Part shown: positions 1 through 10,308 of the stretch, one piece after another
Numbering within the stretch: position 1 is the stretch's first letter
Layout of the letters: the number at the start of each line of letters is the position of its first letter
Source: Daucus carota subsp. sativus
Lineage: Eukaryota > Streptophyta > Magnoliopsida > Apiales > Apiaceae
Direction: 5' to 3'
Assembly: GCF_001625215.2 (NCBI RefSeq)
Contig: NC_030383.2
Span: 62,734,949 to 62,798,948 of the forward strand
Length of the DNA: 64,000 nt
Program-made: the position numbers and the translations under genes
The notes under the pieces: generated by a model
Databases searched by the model: none
Seen by the model: only the letters and a program-made list of their open reading frames with translations
Told to the model about the DNA's origin: nothing

Positions 1-107
1 ATATTATTTCTGCAGGGACCTTGGTATTTTGTTTAGCTCAGTCTTGCGCTGGTCCGGTCATGGCTCAAATTCATCATGTACTAACTGCTTGTTATTTATT
101 GCTGCAG

Positions 108-911
108 GGACCTTGGTAACACAAATTTGTCTGGTGTTTTGGTACTTGATCTCGGAAAACTCCAATATATCCAATATCTGTGAGTACTTATGAATGCTGT
201 TAAGTTTCCAGAAAATATAAATTAACACAGATCTTTTAACGATCTAAAAAATGTAATCCAAACTTGTTATGATTCAGTAAGCTTTACAAAAATAACATTC
301 ATGGGACTATCCTAAACGAGCTGGGAAATTTGAATAATCTAATAAGCTTGGACTTGTACAACAACAATCTCACAGGGATCATTCCTCCTACTCTGGGAAA
401 GTTGCAGTCTCTTATTTTCTTGTAAGTCGGCCTTCTCACTAAAGTGTCTCCATTTATATATGCCTGTAAAAATTTATTCACCTAAATTATCATTCAAGAA
501 GACTGCTGGCTTATTGGAAAGGGGGATTCTAGATAAAGTCACGAGTCCCTTTTCTTTGTATATATCTCAAACATCACTCTATGTACTGACTGTGAATTAA
601 AACTTGACATTCTCTTTGGCAGGCGTCTGAGCAATAATCGTCTCGTTGGGAGAATTCCCAGGGAACTTGTTAATGTTTCCACCCTAAAAGTCGTGTAAGT
701 GATCAACATTTCGTTTAAGTTGCATATCTAGAGTAGTCAATTTACTATGAATTTCATCCAGACATTCATCATCTAGCTCTATTTTGTAATTTGTATGACC
801 GATACATAAATTTATTAGAATATTGCATTCATTAACATTTTAAAAAGAAATTGACAAAAATTGTGTGTTTCTTATGCCAGGGCTGATGCATTCAAATGGA
901 AAGGCAGGTAA
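108..911 (+). pseudogene. Fragment of a short SERK/LRR1-type LRR gene
   Basis: Three consecutive exons of 72, 144 and 72 nt (108-179, 278-421, 623-694) have proper AG/GT borders and one LRR per 24 codons, the exon phasing known for SERK ectodomains and the kinase-less LRR1 proteins. They read GDLGNTNLSG-like, then [18 protein letters not shown], then RLSNNRLVGRIPRELV. The wording is closer to LRR1 (SERK ectodomain-like secreted proteins) than to SERK itself. No cap exon follows: the next acceptor (ending 880) leads into about ten unrelated codons and a stop at 909-911. The N-terminus lies outside the window. A 16-base piece of the first exon border is repeated at 11-26. It is either a truncated gene or a gene piece carried by the CACTA element to its right. 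Confidence 0.7.
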
Positions 912-1872
912 ATGAATTAAAGAAGAGGGCAGAAGATACAGAAGCCAAGATTGATCTTCTTACCAACCAAGTGGTTATTATTAAAGAAAGGTCCAATATG
1001 CCTCTAGATGTTACCATTTATTGTATGTATTTTAGGTATTTATATATTTGGGATTTGCCACCCTCACGGGAAATATTTGTGGATATTAGATGGTTTATGT
1101 GATTTGGTTGTAACCCTGGTTATTAGTACGTAATGAAAAGTTTTGTTTACAAATTTTTGGCTTTTTAATTACATTCTCTAGCTTATTTTAATTGAGTTAT
1201 GTAAAATCATTGTCAATTATGTTTTTAGGTAATGGGATAATATATGTCCATTGTCATATAGAACATGATACAATAATCATTATTCATTAAAAACATTGTC
1301 TCATAAAATTGAAAACAATGATTTCTTGTTACAAAACCATTGTCCAAACAGATGACTTGCAATAATGATGAAACAGAAACAATTGTTAAAACATGTAAAA
1401 GACAACCAACTATCTAAAATAAAACCATTGTCTGACATAACTAAACACAATCACCTCAATAATTAAAATATTGTTAGAAGGGCCTTACACAAGTGGGCAG
1501 GTGTTCGAAACCCGTTGTACAAGAGAGGAAAGAACGAGCTTCTCTATTTCAACTACCGTTGTATGATCCTCTTTCCAACAAGTCTGGAGAGCTACTAAAA
1601 CTGTTGTGGATATCCCCTCTAACAACATCATTTTTGAAAAAAACTATTGTTAACAAGAGTTTCTAACAACACCACGTTTAAGAGAAAACGTTGTTGGTTC
1701 TGGGTGTTGCACAACAATTTTTTTAACGTAAACCATTGTGTTCAGCACTATCACACAACGGTGCGCACCGTTGTCTGATACGCATATCAGACGGCGTCTC
1801 GATAGACCACGGTTTTCCGTGGTCTCAGACAACGGGCAAAAACCGTTGTGTGATGCTGAATCTGTCGTAGTG
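881..1872 (+). mobile_element. Right end of a CACTA (En/Spm) DNA transposon
   Basis: The sequence ends at 1872 in TCGTAGTG, the inverse of the CACTACGA terminus, preceded by GCTGAATCTG and ACAACGG motifs typical of CACTA ends. From about 1200 to 1860 many short direct and inverted copies of an ACCATTGTC/ACAACGGT motif form the subterminal repeat zone. Upstream (896-1102) is an open frame starting MERQVNELKKRAEDTEAK, a charged coiled coil that resembles the C-terminal end of En/Spm-type ORF2 proteins (weak, from memory). A coding end followed by a repeat-rich subterminal zone and the terminus fits CACTA architecture. The left terminus is not seen, so the element may start outside the window. 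The expected 3-bp target copy on the right would be TCT (1873-1875). Confidence 0.7.
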
Positions 1873-4441
1873 TCTTTACTTCCACAAAATGTAAAATCCT
1901 CACCAAGAACCGAGGCAGAAGCTCTTGTCGCATGGAAGAACAGTTTATTGCCATCTTCTTCACTCGATTCTTGGTCCATAAGTAATCTCCAAAACCTGTG
2001 TATATGGAATGGCATTACCTGCAATGCTGCAGGAACGGTTTCTAAGCTCAACATTTCCACTCAAGAAATCAACGGAACGCTTGCTCATTTCAGTTTCACT
2101 TCATTTCCAAACCTCACTTCCTTAGACTTGAGCATCAACAAATTTTCAGATGGTATTCCAGTACAGATTGGAAATCTAAAACAACTCATGTACTTGAGCT
2201 TTTACGGCAACTATCTTAATGGAACCATTCCTTACCAAATTAGTCATCTACAGAGATTACAGTATTTAGACTTGGGATCAAACTTCTTGGTCGATCCAAA
2301 CTGGTCCATGTTTCTGGACATGCCATTCCTGACACACCTCAACCTAGAATTCAACCAACTTGCTTTAGAATTCCCATCATTTTTGATAAGTTTAGGGAAT
2401 TTAACTTTTCTCGATTTGTCTTTGAATAAGTTGACAGGCTCTCTACCTGAATCAGTGTTTGCGCATTTGGCTAATCTTGAATTTCTCAGTCTAACTGATA
2501 ATTTATTTGAAGGGCCATTGCCAAGATATCTTTTTAAACTTTCCAAGCTCAAAGAACTCCACCTAGGAAGGAACAAGTTCTCAGGTACTGTTTCTGATAG
2601 TTTAGGTCTTTTACATAATCTTCAAGTTCTTGAGTTATATAACAATTCATTGGGGGGAAATATTCCTGCTTCTGTAGGTCAACTTAAGGAGCTTCGAAAA
2701 CTTAATCTCAAAGAAAATCAGTTGAATTCTAGTATTCCTCCTGAGCTTGGTTTGTGTACCAAGCTCAATTTCTTGTCTTTATCTGGTAACTCGCTTACTG
2801 GGACTTTGCCCTTGTCCTTTTCAAATCTGACACAAATTTCTGATCTATGTCTATCGAATAATTTTCTGTCCGGTAAGCTCTCACCTCAATTCTTCAGCAA
2901 CTGGACTCAATTGAAATCACTGCTGATTGGCAATAATACCTTAGTTGGTGATATTCCTCCTGAAATTGGTATGTTGGCAAATCTCAACTACCTCAGTCTG
3001 TATAGTAATAGTCTCACAGGACCGGTTCCCAGAGAGATTGGAAAATTGAAAGGGCTTATGATTTTAGACCTGTCGCAAAACCATCTATCAGGTTCAATTC
3101 CAACAACAATCGAGAACCTTACCAATTTGGCAGCCTTGTTTTTGTTCTGCAATGATCTTAGTGGAAAGTTAGCTCTGCCAGGAAACCTCGATATCAACAA
3201 AAAGCAATTGTATGGATCAGTGGAGGTGCCTGATTCCAGTGCTGATTTTAGTAGCTTGCAGATACTATTACTTCATTCCAATCGATTTTCAGGCAGCATA
3301 CCAGAGGACATTGGGAAAACTAATCCCAACTTGACTTATGTTGATTTATCAAAGAACGACTTTTCTGGTAAGCTTTACAAGGCATTCACAGTTAGCTTTA
3401 TTCTTGAATTAAAAATAATCATTTCAATTTCATGGATTTTGTATGCATTGTCGCTCTAATACAACAATTTGATTTGAATTTCACTTTGAAGGATCGATTC
3501 CCCTGTCCTTGGCCAACTGTAAGGAACTGAAGATTCTGGATCTTGGAAACAACAACATAAATGATACATTTCCACCATGGCTACCTAGCCTTCCGGAGCT
3601 TAAGATCCTGGTCTTGCGATCTAATCGTCTTCATGGCAACTTAAATTTTACCAAGATAAAATATCCATTCCCCAGGTTGCGAATCATGGATCTCTCTCAG
3701 AATCAGTTCAGTGGGCACCTGCCAGTCAATTTTTTTGACAATTTAAAATCTACGGCCTCATCTGATGAATTTAATATGAATACATTAATTATGGGATCAT
3801 ATTACCAGGCTTCTACTTCACTGATTATCAAGGGAAAGGAGGTCCAAGTGTATAAAATTCTCAATATCTACACAAGTGTAGATTTATCAAGCAATAATTT
3901 TTCTGGCAAACTTTCAGAGGTCTTCGGAGAACTTATATTACTCCGGCTGCTCAACATATCTCACAACCATCTTACAGGCCGAATCCCATCCTTGCTGGGA
4001 AATCTGAGTCTTCTTGAATCGCTAGATCTGTCTTCGAACCAATTGACAGGTACAATTCCATGGCAATTGACTAGTTTGACTTTTCTTTCAGCCTTGAATC
4101 TCTCAGAAAACAATCTTTCTGGAGAAATTCCACATGGGAGGCAATTCGACACGTTCAGTAATGACTCCTTCTTAGCTAACATGGCCTTGTGTGGTGTTCC
4201 TTTGACAAAGAAATGTAAAAGTGATGAAATGCCAACACGAGAAGTTGATGATGAGGAAGATCAATTCACATGGAAAATGATCGTAATGGGGTATGGATGT
4301 GGACTGGTATGCGGATTGTCCACAGGATACATTGTTTTCAAAACTGGAAAACCTTGGCGGTTTGTGAAATTCATTGAAGGAGCTCAGCAAAAGTTGATAA
4401 GAACTGCCACGAAGAACACACGAGTTTTACCATTCGAGTAA
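1738..4441 (+). CDS. LRR receptor-like protein (no kinase), 5' end replaced by a CACTA terminus
   Basis: Two exons, 1738-3367 and 3492-4441, joined at phase 1 within an LRR (FSG|SIPLSL), give 859 residues. The host-derived part begins at about 1876 ([18 protein letters not shown]). It has a plant LRR N-cap with a WxxxxC-type core, then a long LRR array, an acidic juxtamembrane stretch (DDEEDQF), a Gly-rich membrane helix (MGYGCGLVCGLSTGYIVF) and a short basic tail: the Cf-type RLP layout. Such proteins sit in the plasma membrane and usually signal through SOBIR1-like kinases. Residues 1 to about 45 are encoded by the CACTA end, so the signal peptide of the paralogues is missing. Compared with the RLP at 24935, exon 2 lacks about 60 residues at its start. 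Probably not functional as it stands, though both frames are open. Confidence 0.75.
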
Positions 4442-5195
4442 CACGTGTTCTGAATCACACTCAGCATACAGAGATCCTAATAATGTGCAAGTATAAGTTG
4501 TGCAGTCCTGCAGTTTATGTTCTAATAACGAACTCATTTGAGTTCCGAAGTGCATGTAATCTAACTAGTTCAAAATATAACTATTCCCTCATTTATAAAA
4601 ACTGTTTCATCTTATCAAAATTTCCCAGTTCAGTGCCAACAATATATTTCAGAACCACAAGGAGAAAAAATAACGCGATTTGGTCAAATGCGTCGATTAT
4701 CTCAAGAACAGAACAAAAAGTAAAGACCATCTCCTGTAAGATCCAATTAACAAACTTTGGTTGCCAGTCAACTATGTCACTTAATTTCTCCCCGAATCTT
4801 ACTGCACGAAATTGTGAGAATACGGTATCCAAATCTAATACCAAACAGATTAAACGACACTTCAGCATACTCTTCTGTGACTTATAAGTTCAAAATAATC
4901 TGTCGCCAAAAGTGAGCTACTTTCTTAATTGGGCTTTTTTCAAAAGTACCCGAGCTACAAAAAATATTTTCAGAAATATTTTTAGGAAAAGTAATATTTT
5001 CAAGAATACCGATTTTTAAAAAAATATTTTTAAAAATACGGTTTGCAACTGTTGCAACCATATTTGCAACTCATCAATCAAAATCAATCACAAATGCAAC
5101 TCATCAATCAAAATCAATCACAAATATATGCAACTCATTTTCAACTTATGCATGTATGAAACATACTATGAATATTAAGGAGATAGAAAATCAGT
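4442..5195. other. Intergenic region between convergent receptor genes
   Basis: About 750 bases between the stop codons of the RLP and the minus-strand RLK. It is AT-rich with runs of AATATTTT and a short tandem repeat at 5065-5124. Open frames on either strand here (for example 4483-4887) have no recognisable domain and look like chance. Confidence 0.6.
5065..5124. repeat. Two-copy 30-bp tandem repeat
   Basis: The unit TGCAACTCATCAATCAAAAT plus ten more bases occurs twice head to tail (5065-5094, 5095-5124), followed by a third partial start (TGCAACTCA). Non-coding. Confidence 0.9.
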
Positions 5196-8100
5196 TTAAA
5201 TCTGATTTCTTCTTGATAGTTGTTGCGCAACAAAACGCATATTAGGTCGTGCCCCTGGTGAATAAAGCGTACATGCTAGTGCAGCTCCAACAACTAACTT
5301 CACTTCCTCTGCAATTGTTGCTGTTGGAGGTGGAAGCCGGTGGTCAACTACTACATCATTCAAAGTCAAGCATTGATCACTTGACAACGTCGAAAGGAAC
5401 TCGCCAGGGTGTCTTCCCATCATTACCTCCAACCCGACAACTCCAAAGCTATAAACATCAGATTTTGTTGTGGCAAGCATACTAAAGGATAGTTCTGCAC
5501 ATGAAACAAAACATGCATGTTATTACACTGAAGATACTGATGGGACCGGTTGATATTTAATGCATAAAAAGTAAGTATAATGAAGAAAAGTAGTAGGAGT
5601 CGTTGATTTTATATTATAAAACTTTACTATATTTGGTAATTTGGAAATATAAAGAATTGGATGAGACATCTTAAAAAGGAAAGTGTAAAGAACTGATCAT
5701 TACTGAGAGAGTAGAGATTAAAGTACGGTTGTACGTGTATTATAATGAGATGAAAAAGAGGTACCTGGTGCCATGTAGCCATAAGACCCTGCAGGATTAG
5801 TCCAGTTTAATGAGTCTGTACTCAACAATCTTGCAGTGCCAAAATCTGAGAGCCGCGGCTCCAATTCTGTATCCAGCAAAATGTTATTCGGTGATATGTC
5901 CCGATGCACAATAGGGGGAGAGCAATCATGATGCAAGTAAGAAAGTGCATGAGCCAATCCTCTAACAATTTTCACTCTGGTATCCCAACTTAAAGCAGAT
6001 GCCCCCTCATCACTATACAATAACTTGCTCAAGCTACCTTTCTCGACGAATTCATATGCCAAGTAAAGGGAATTTTCCCTGGAACAGAATCCATGGAGTT
6101 TGATAATATTACGGTGCCTAACTTCTGTTAATGTTCGAATCTCATTCTCAAAGCTCCATCGACTATTTTCTGTAGCACTGCTGGAGTCTGTTATATTAAG
6201 CCTTTTTACTGCTATAATGTCACCATTAAACAGATTGGCCTTATACACAGTTCCAAATCCTCCTCTTCCAATGCAGTACCTTTCACTGAAATCTTCAGTG
6301 GCTTTCACAATATCTCCAAATGTAAACTTCCCTTCTCTTTCCCAAATAAGGGATTCATAATTTTCGGAATTAATTGTCTCCAAGTCCCTTCTCTTGATTT
6401 TTTTATGACACATAAAACATCCAATAATAACTACAGTCCCAGACACTAAGAGGCTGACCACTGCAATAATGGCACCAATTATTGCTTTCTTACTGGACTT
6501 GGAAGACTCAAAAGACGTAGACGGACATGGGGACAATCCTTCAGCATTCCCACACAGAAGTGAGTTTCCATTGAGAACTTTTGCCACTTTTCGTTGGAAC
6601 AAGGGTATAGGACCAGACAAGTTATTGTAAGATAAATCAATAGTTTGCAAACTTATCATTTCGGTAGATAGTGAGGAGGCAATTTTACCAGAGAGCTGAT
6701 TGTGTGAAAGATTTAAATTCTCTAAAACCTTTAGTTTTCCCAAGTTAGAAGGAATGATGCCTGAAAGTGAATTGCTACTTAGATCCAATGTAATTTGCAG
6801 CTGACCCAAATTGCCAAGTTCAGACGGTATCTCTTCTGAAAAACTGTTCTGGCTAAAGTTCAGGCTCAGTAAGCTCTCGCAATTCCCTAGCTCTTTTGGT
6901 ATGCTTCCCTTCATCTTGTTTTTGGACAAATCAAAATAGGCGAGCTTTGATAATTTGCCTAAACTCTGAGGGATGTCTCCAGTCAAATGATTACTGCTCA
7001 AGTTGAGTTTCAACAACTGGATCAAATTTCCCATTTCATTTGGAATCTCACCTGTCAACTCATTAGACTCCAGCTGCAAAACTCGCAAATTCTTTAAGTT
7101 TCCAAGCTCAGCTGGAACTGCCCCTGAAATTTTGTTCCGTGACATTTCTATATTTGTAAGATTTGTACACTTTCCCCACTGGGAAGACAGCTCACCTGTA
7201 AACTTATTGTCACTTAGAGAAATGAAATCAAGATGCGGATGAAAACCAAATGCATCAGAAACATTTCCTGAGAACTGGTTTTTATTGAGACGGACTCTAC
7301 TCAATTTGGTGCAGTTTCTGAGGCACCTTGGTAAAACCCCTGAAAAATTGTTTTCCGCAACTGTGAACTGTTCAAGGGCCAAACCACTGCACAATCCTTC
7401 TGGCAAGTTGCCGGAGAAGTAGTTGTGGGAAAATTTAGCAATGGACAAATTGAAAATCTTTTTTCCCAAGTCCTTTGGAATGCTGCCAGAAAATCTATTG
7501 TAATGAAGATAAAGAAACTTCAAGTGACTTAAGTCTGCAATTGAATCAGGCAGCACTCCATAAAATTGATTATTTTGGAGATCAAGAGTTTCCAGCTCTA
7601 CCAAGTTTCCAATCTCAGGTGGAATAGTTCCACTAAGATTATTAGAGTGCAGCTGTAAGAGTACCAACCTGTGCAGCTTTCCTATTGTTGCTGGAATTGA
7701 ACCTTCTAGATGGTTTCCTGACAAGTCTAATTCCAGAAGCTCTGTCAAATATCCAATCTCTCCTGGAATTCTTCCCTGAAAGTTATTCCTTCCTAGGCGA
7801 AGTTCTTTTAGCCTGAAAAGCTTGGAAATATTTTTTGGCAGCGGACCTGACAACTTATTCCCTGACAAATCAAGAAAAGTTAAATTCCTAAACCTTAATA
7901 CAAAACGCGGAAATTCTAAAGCAAGTTCATTGTAGTTTAAGTTGAGGTACGTCAAGACTGGCATGTCTAGAAACATAGACCAGTTTGGATTAGCCAAGTA
8001 ATTTGAACCCAAATCTAAATGTTGCAGCTTCTGAAGATGGCTAATTTGGTAAGGAATTGCACCACTTATATTGTTGTCGTAAAAACTCAAGTACTGAAGT

Positions 8101-8465
8101 TGTGTTAGATTTCCAATTTTGGATGGTATCATGTCGAATAACAGGTTCGTATTCATGTCCAAGGAAGTGAGGTTTGGAAATGAAGAGAAACCGAAGTGAG
8201 CAACTGTTCCATTGAGTTTTAGGCCGGAAATGTTGAGCTCTGAAACTGTTCCTGCAGTATTGCAGGTAATGCCAGTCCAGTTACAAAGGTTTTCGAGGTT
8301 GCTTAAGGACCAAGAATCGAGAGAAGCCGAAGGTAATAAGGTGTTCTTCCATTTGACAAGAGCTTCTGCCTCAGTTCTTGGTGATGATGTTAGAATTTCT
8401 GGAACTACTGAGATGAAAAGAACATGAAATAGCAGAGGAACAAGAGGTTTCTGAAATATTGCCAT
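5196..8465 (-). CDS. MIK2-like LRR receptor kinase (complete)
   Basis: Two exons on the minus strand, 8465-5765 and 5494-5196, encode 999 residues; the 270-nt intron splits the codon for Glu in MAPE. Order: signal peptide (LVPLLFHVLFISVV), LRR N-cap with [14 protein letters not shown], about 20 LRRs with the NLSG.IP plant consensus, membrane helix at roughly 661-684, then kinase. Kinase motifs are intact: glycine loop [12 protein letters not shown] (about 732), Lys in AVKRL (about 754), HRD (Asp about 856), DFG (about 874), MAPE at the exon junction. It is an RD kinase, so probably active. The closest known group is LRR-XIIb (MIK2, which perceives SCOOP peptides in Brassicaceae); the ligand here is unknown. 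It lies back to back with the RLK at 10309. Start codon chosen because MAIFQKPLVPLL aligns with the paralogues. Confidence 0.93.
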
Positions 8466-8769
8466 TGCTTTATATATTTTCCCTGTTGGTTTGTAGCTGA
8501 TTTTTTATTTGAAAAGCTGGCAAAACATCATCAGATTGTGTATTTAATGTTGTCCCGCAAACGAAAATTATTGCTTGGATTTTTCTTGGTTGGTAATTTT
8601 CAGAGGAATTTACTAGCTTGACTTTGTAGCTGGTCGTCGCAAATGATAGAGGCGGCATTTTTTAATTTTTTTATCAGGGGATCTGAAGCGCGGTTAGTCA
8701 AAAAGTTGATAAACTTCTTTTTTTTTTTGATTTTCAGTCATGATTTCTTTACAAATCAGAGTCATTTCT

Positions 8770-8850
8770 TGGCGGAGTGGTCAGGGGTTAAGATGATATG
8801 GATTTAAGGTATCATATCTGATATCATTTTTTCTCTTTGAGAGTTGAAAT
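8770..8850 (+). mobile_element. Possible tRNA-derived SINE remnant
   Basis: TGGCGGAGTGG (8770-8780) fits a Pol III A box (TRGYNNARNNGG), and about 60 bases on GAGTTGAAATC resembles a decayed B box. No target duplication or tail is obvious, so the call is tentative. Confidence 0.25.
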
Positions 8851-8951
8851 CAATATATATAATTTTAAAAAATAAAATAATTTTTATATATTAAGAGAAC
8901 TATTGTTATTATATATTTTTTGCATCATTTGATTATTTTTATATTAAACAT

Positions 8952-9080
8952 TACTCCCTTCGTCCCTTCTTATATGTTCATTTTGACTATTTTGACTATA
9001 TTAACTGAAATTTTTATGTATCATATAATTGGAAAAAATAATAAAGATTATATAATCAAAATAGAAGGACGTGGGGAGTA
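8952..9080. mobile_element. Stowaway-like MITE
   Basis: The ends are inverted: TACTCCCTTCGTCCCTTCT on the left and AGAAGGACGTGGGGAGTA on the right, flanked by TA, about 129 bp with an AT-rich core. This matches the CTCCCTCCGTCC terminus of plant Tc1/mariner Stowaway elements. Confidence 0.8.
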
Positions 9081-9764
9081 ATATTTAATTACTTAAATAA
9101 AAGATAAAAGTTAAAAATGAATTGATCCTCGTACATCCATCTCATACCTACCTTGTATCAAAAACTCATATAATGGGGATATGAGACATGAATTTGAAAT
9201 TTTAATTTTCTAATTAAATACTAGATATGAGTTTGGAATGAAAAAAGATTTCATATTTGGATGAACCAAACAATCCCTAATATTTTTTTCATTTGAATAA
9301 TGGATAATCTTGATTATTCGGTTAATGACTATTATTCTGAGTTTTAACCATGTCCTTATTTCGATTTCTTATACACCAAATTTTTTTAGTTTCATATCAG
9401 AACCAAGAGAATATTCATATCAAGATGTGAAGCCATGACTTTCGCAAACACCAAATTTTACGTAGGATTATGAACTCACAATATGCCAATGTTAACACCA
9501 TACCATAAGGCAAAGTGCTAAAGTCGCAATTTGCAGTTTCCTCGGTCCATCTTAGCATCTATTCATTGTGCCCACAATTTGTGTATAATTCAAAATTCTA
9601 TTAGAAAAGCAAAACTCATTCAAGTACGAAATTGAACACTTTACAATATTGAGTTCCTTAATTTCCAATTTTTTGTATTTGACAAAGATGTGGAATATTT
9701 TGGCTGTCAACATTTATTAATTTGGTCACAGAGCATATAAAGTCTTAAATTTTTGGGAAATAAT

Positions 9765-10030
9765 AATCCCTCCGTCACATAATACTATTCATGTTTCTCT
9801 TTATCACGTTTGTCAACACACTTTTTTTATCGTTAATATTTTTAATTTTGTATTAGTATTAAATATAAAAACTTCACTATATTAAAAGTACCTGTAAATA
9901 CGAATCTAACAAAATCACTAATGATTATATATTTAATCTTATAAATTAAACGTAATTTAATAATTTATCTCATGTTATGAACAGTCCCGACATATCAAAC
10001 GAGAGAAGTATAAAGCAACATAGGGAGTAT
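9765..10030. mobile_element. Stowaway-like MITE, copy A
   Basis: Starts TAATCCCTCCGTCACA and ends CATAGGGAGTA. Its core contains TTTATCTCATGTTATGAACAG and a CACGTTTGTCAACACA block. A reverse-oriented copy of the same element lies at about 31498-31741. Confidence 0.75.
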
Positions 10031-10308
10031 TTGATCATAAAAATAAAATCATATTCATACATGTGGATGAGAAGGAAGGAGGGAAAAAGGTTCATAAAGT
10101 GGAGAAGGTGACAAGAGTGGGAAGATTCCTAATATATTTCCATCAATTTTAAAATTTAAAATTATTTTTGAAAATATTATTCGAGGACTGACTACAGAGT
10201 CAAGCTAGTCAAGGGTCCTTTGGCCATTACAAAGCAAGAAAAATCAAAGCAAAATTCTCTATATGGGAGACAAAAATACATAAACTACCAATGAAAATAT
10301 ACAGAGGA

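Larger units (their letters stand above)
8466..10308. other. Divergent promoter region between two receptor kinase genes
   Basis: About 1.8 kb separates two RLK genes transcribed away from each other, so it must hold both promoters. It contains two Stowaway-like MITEs (8952-9080, 9765-10030) and a possible SINE remnant at about 8770-8850. A motif GAGGACTGACTA at 10183-10194 recurs upstream of other RLK genes in the window. No further gene is seen; the 62-residue frame at 8470-8658 has no family features. Confidence 0.6.

Noticed and set aside
1744-1872. A complete tiny CACTA element starting at CACTATCACAC
   Set aside because: CACTA at 1746 is followed by a subterminal-repeat motif, not the terminal sequence CACTACGACAG; it is better explained as part of the repeat zone of a larger element.
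4483-4887. 134-residue hypothetical protein downstream of the RLP
   Set aside because: No family features, AT-rich composition, overlapping open frame on the other strand; probably 3' flank.
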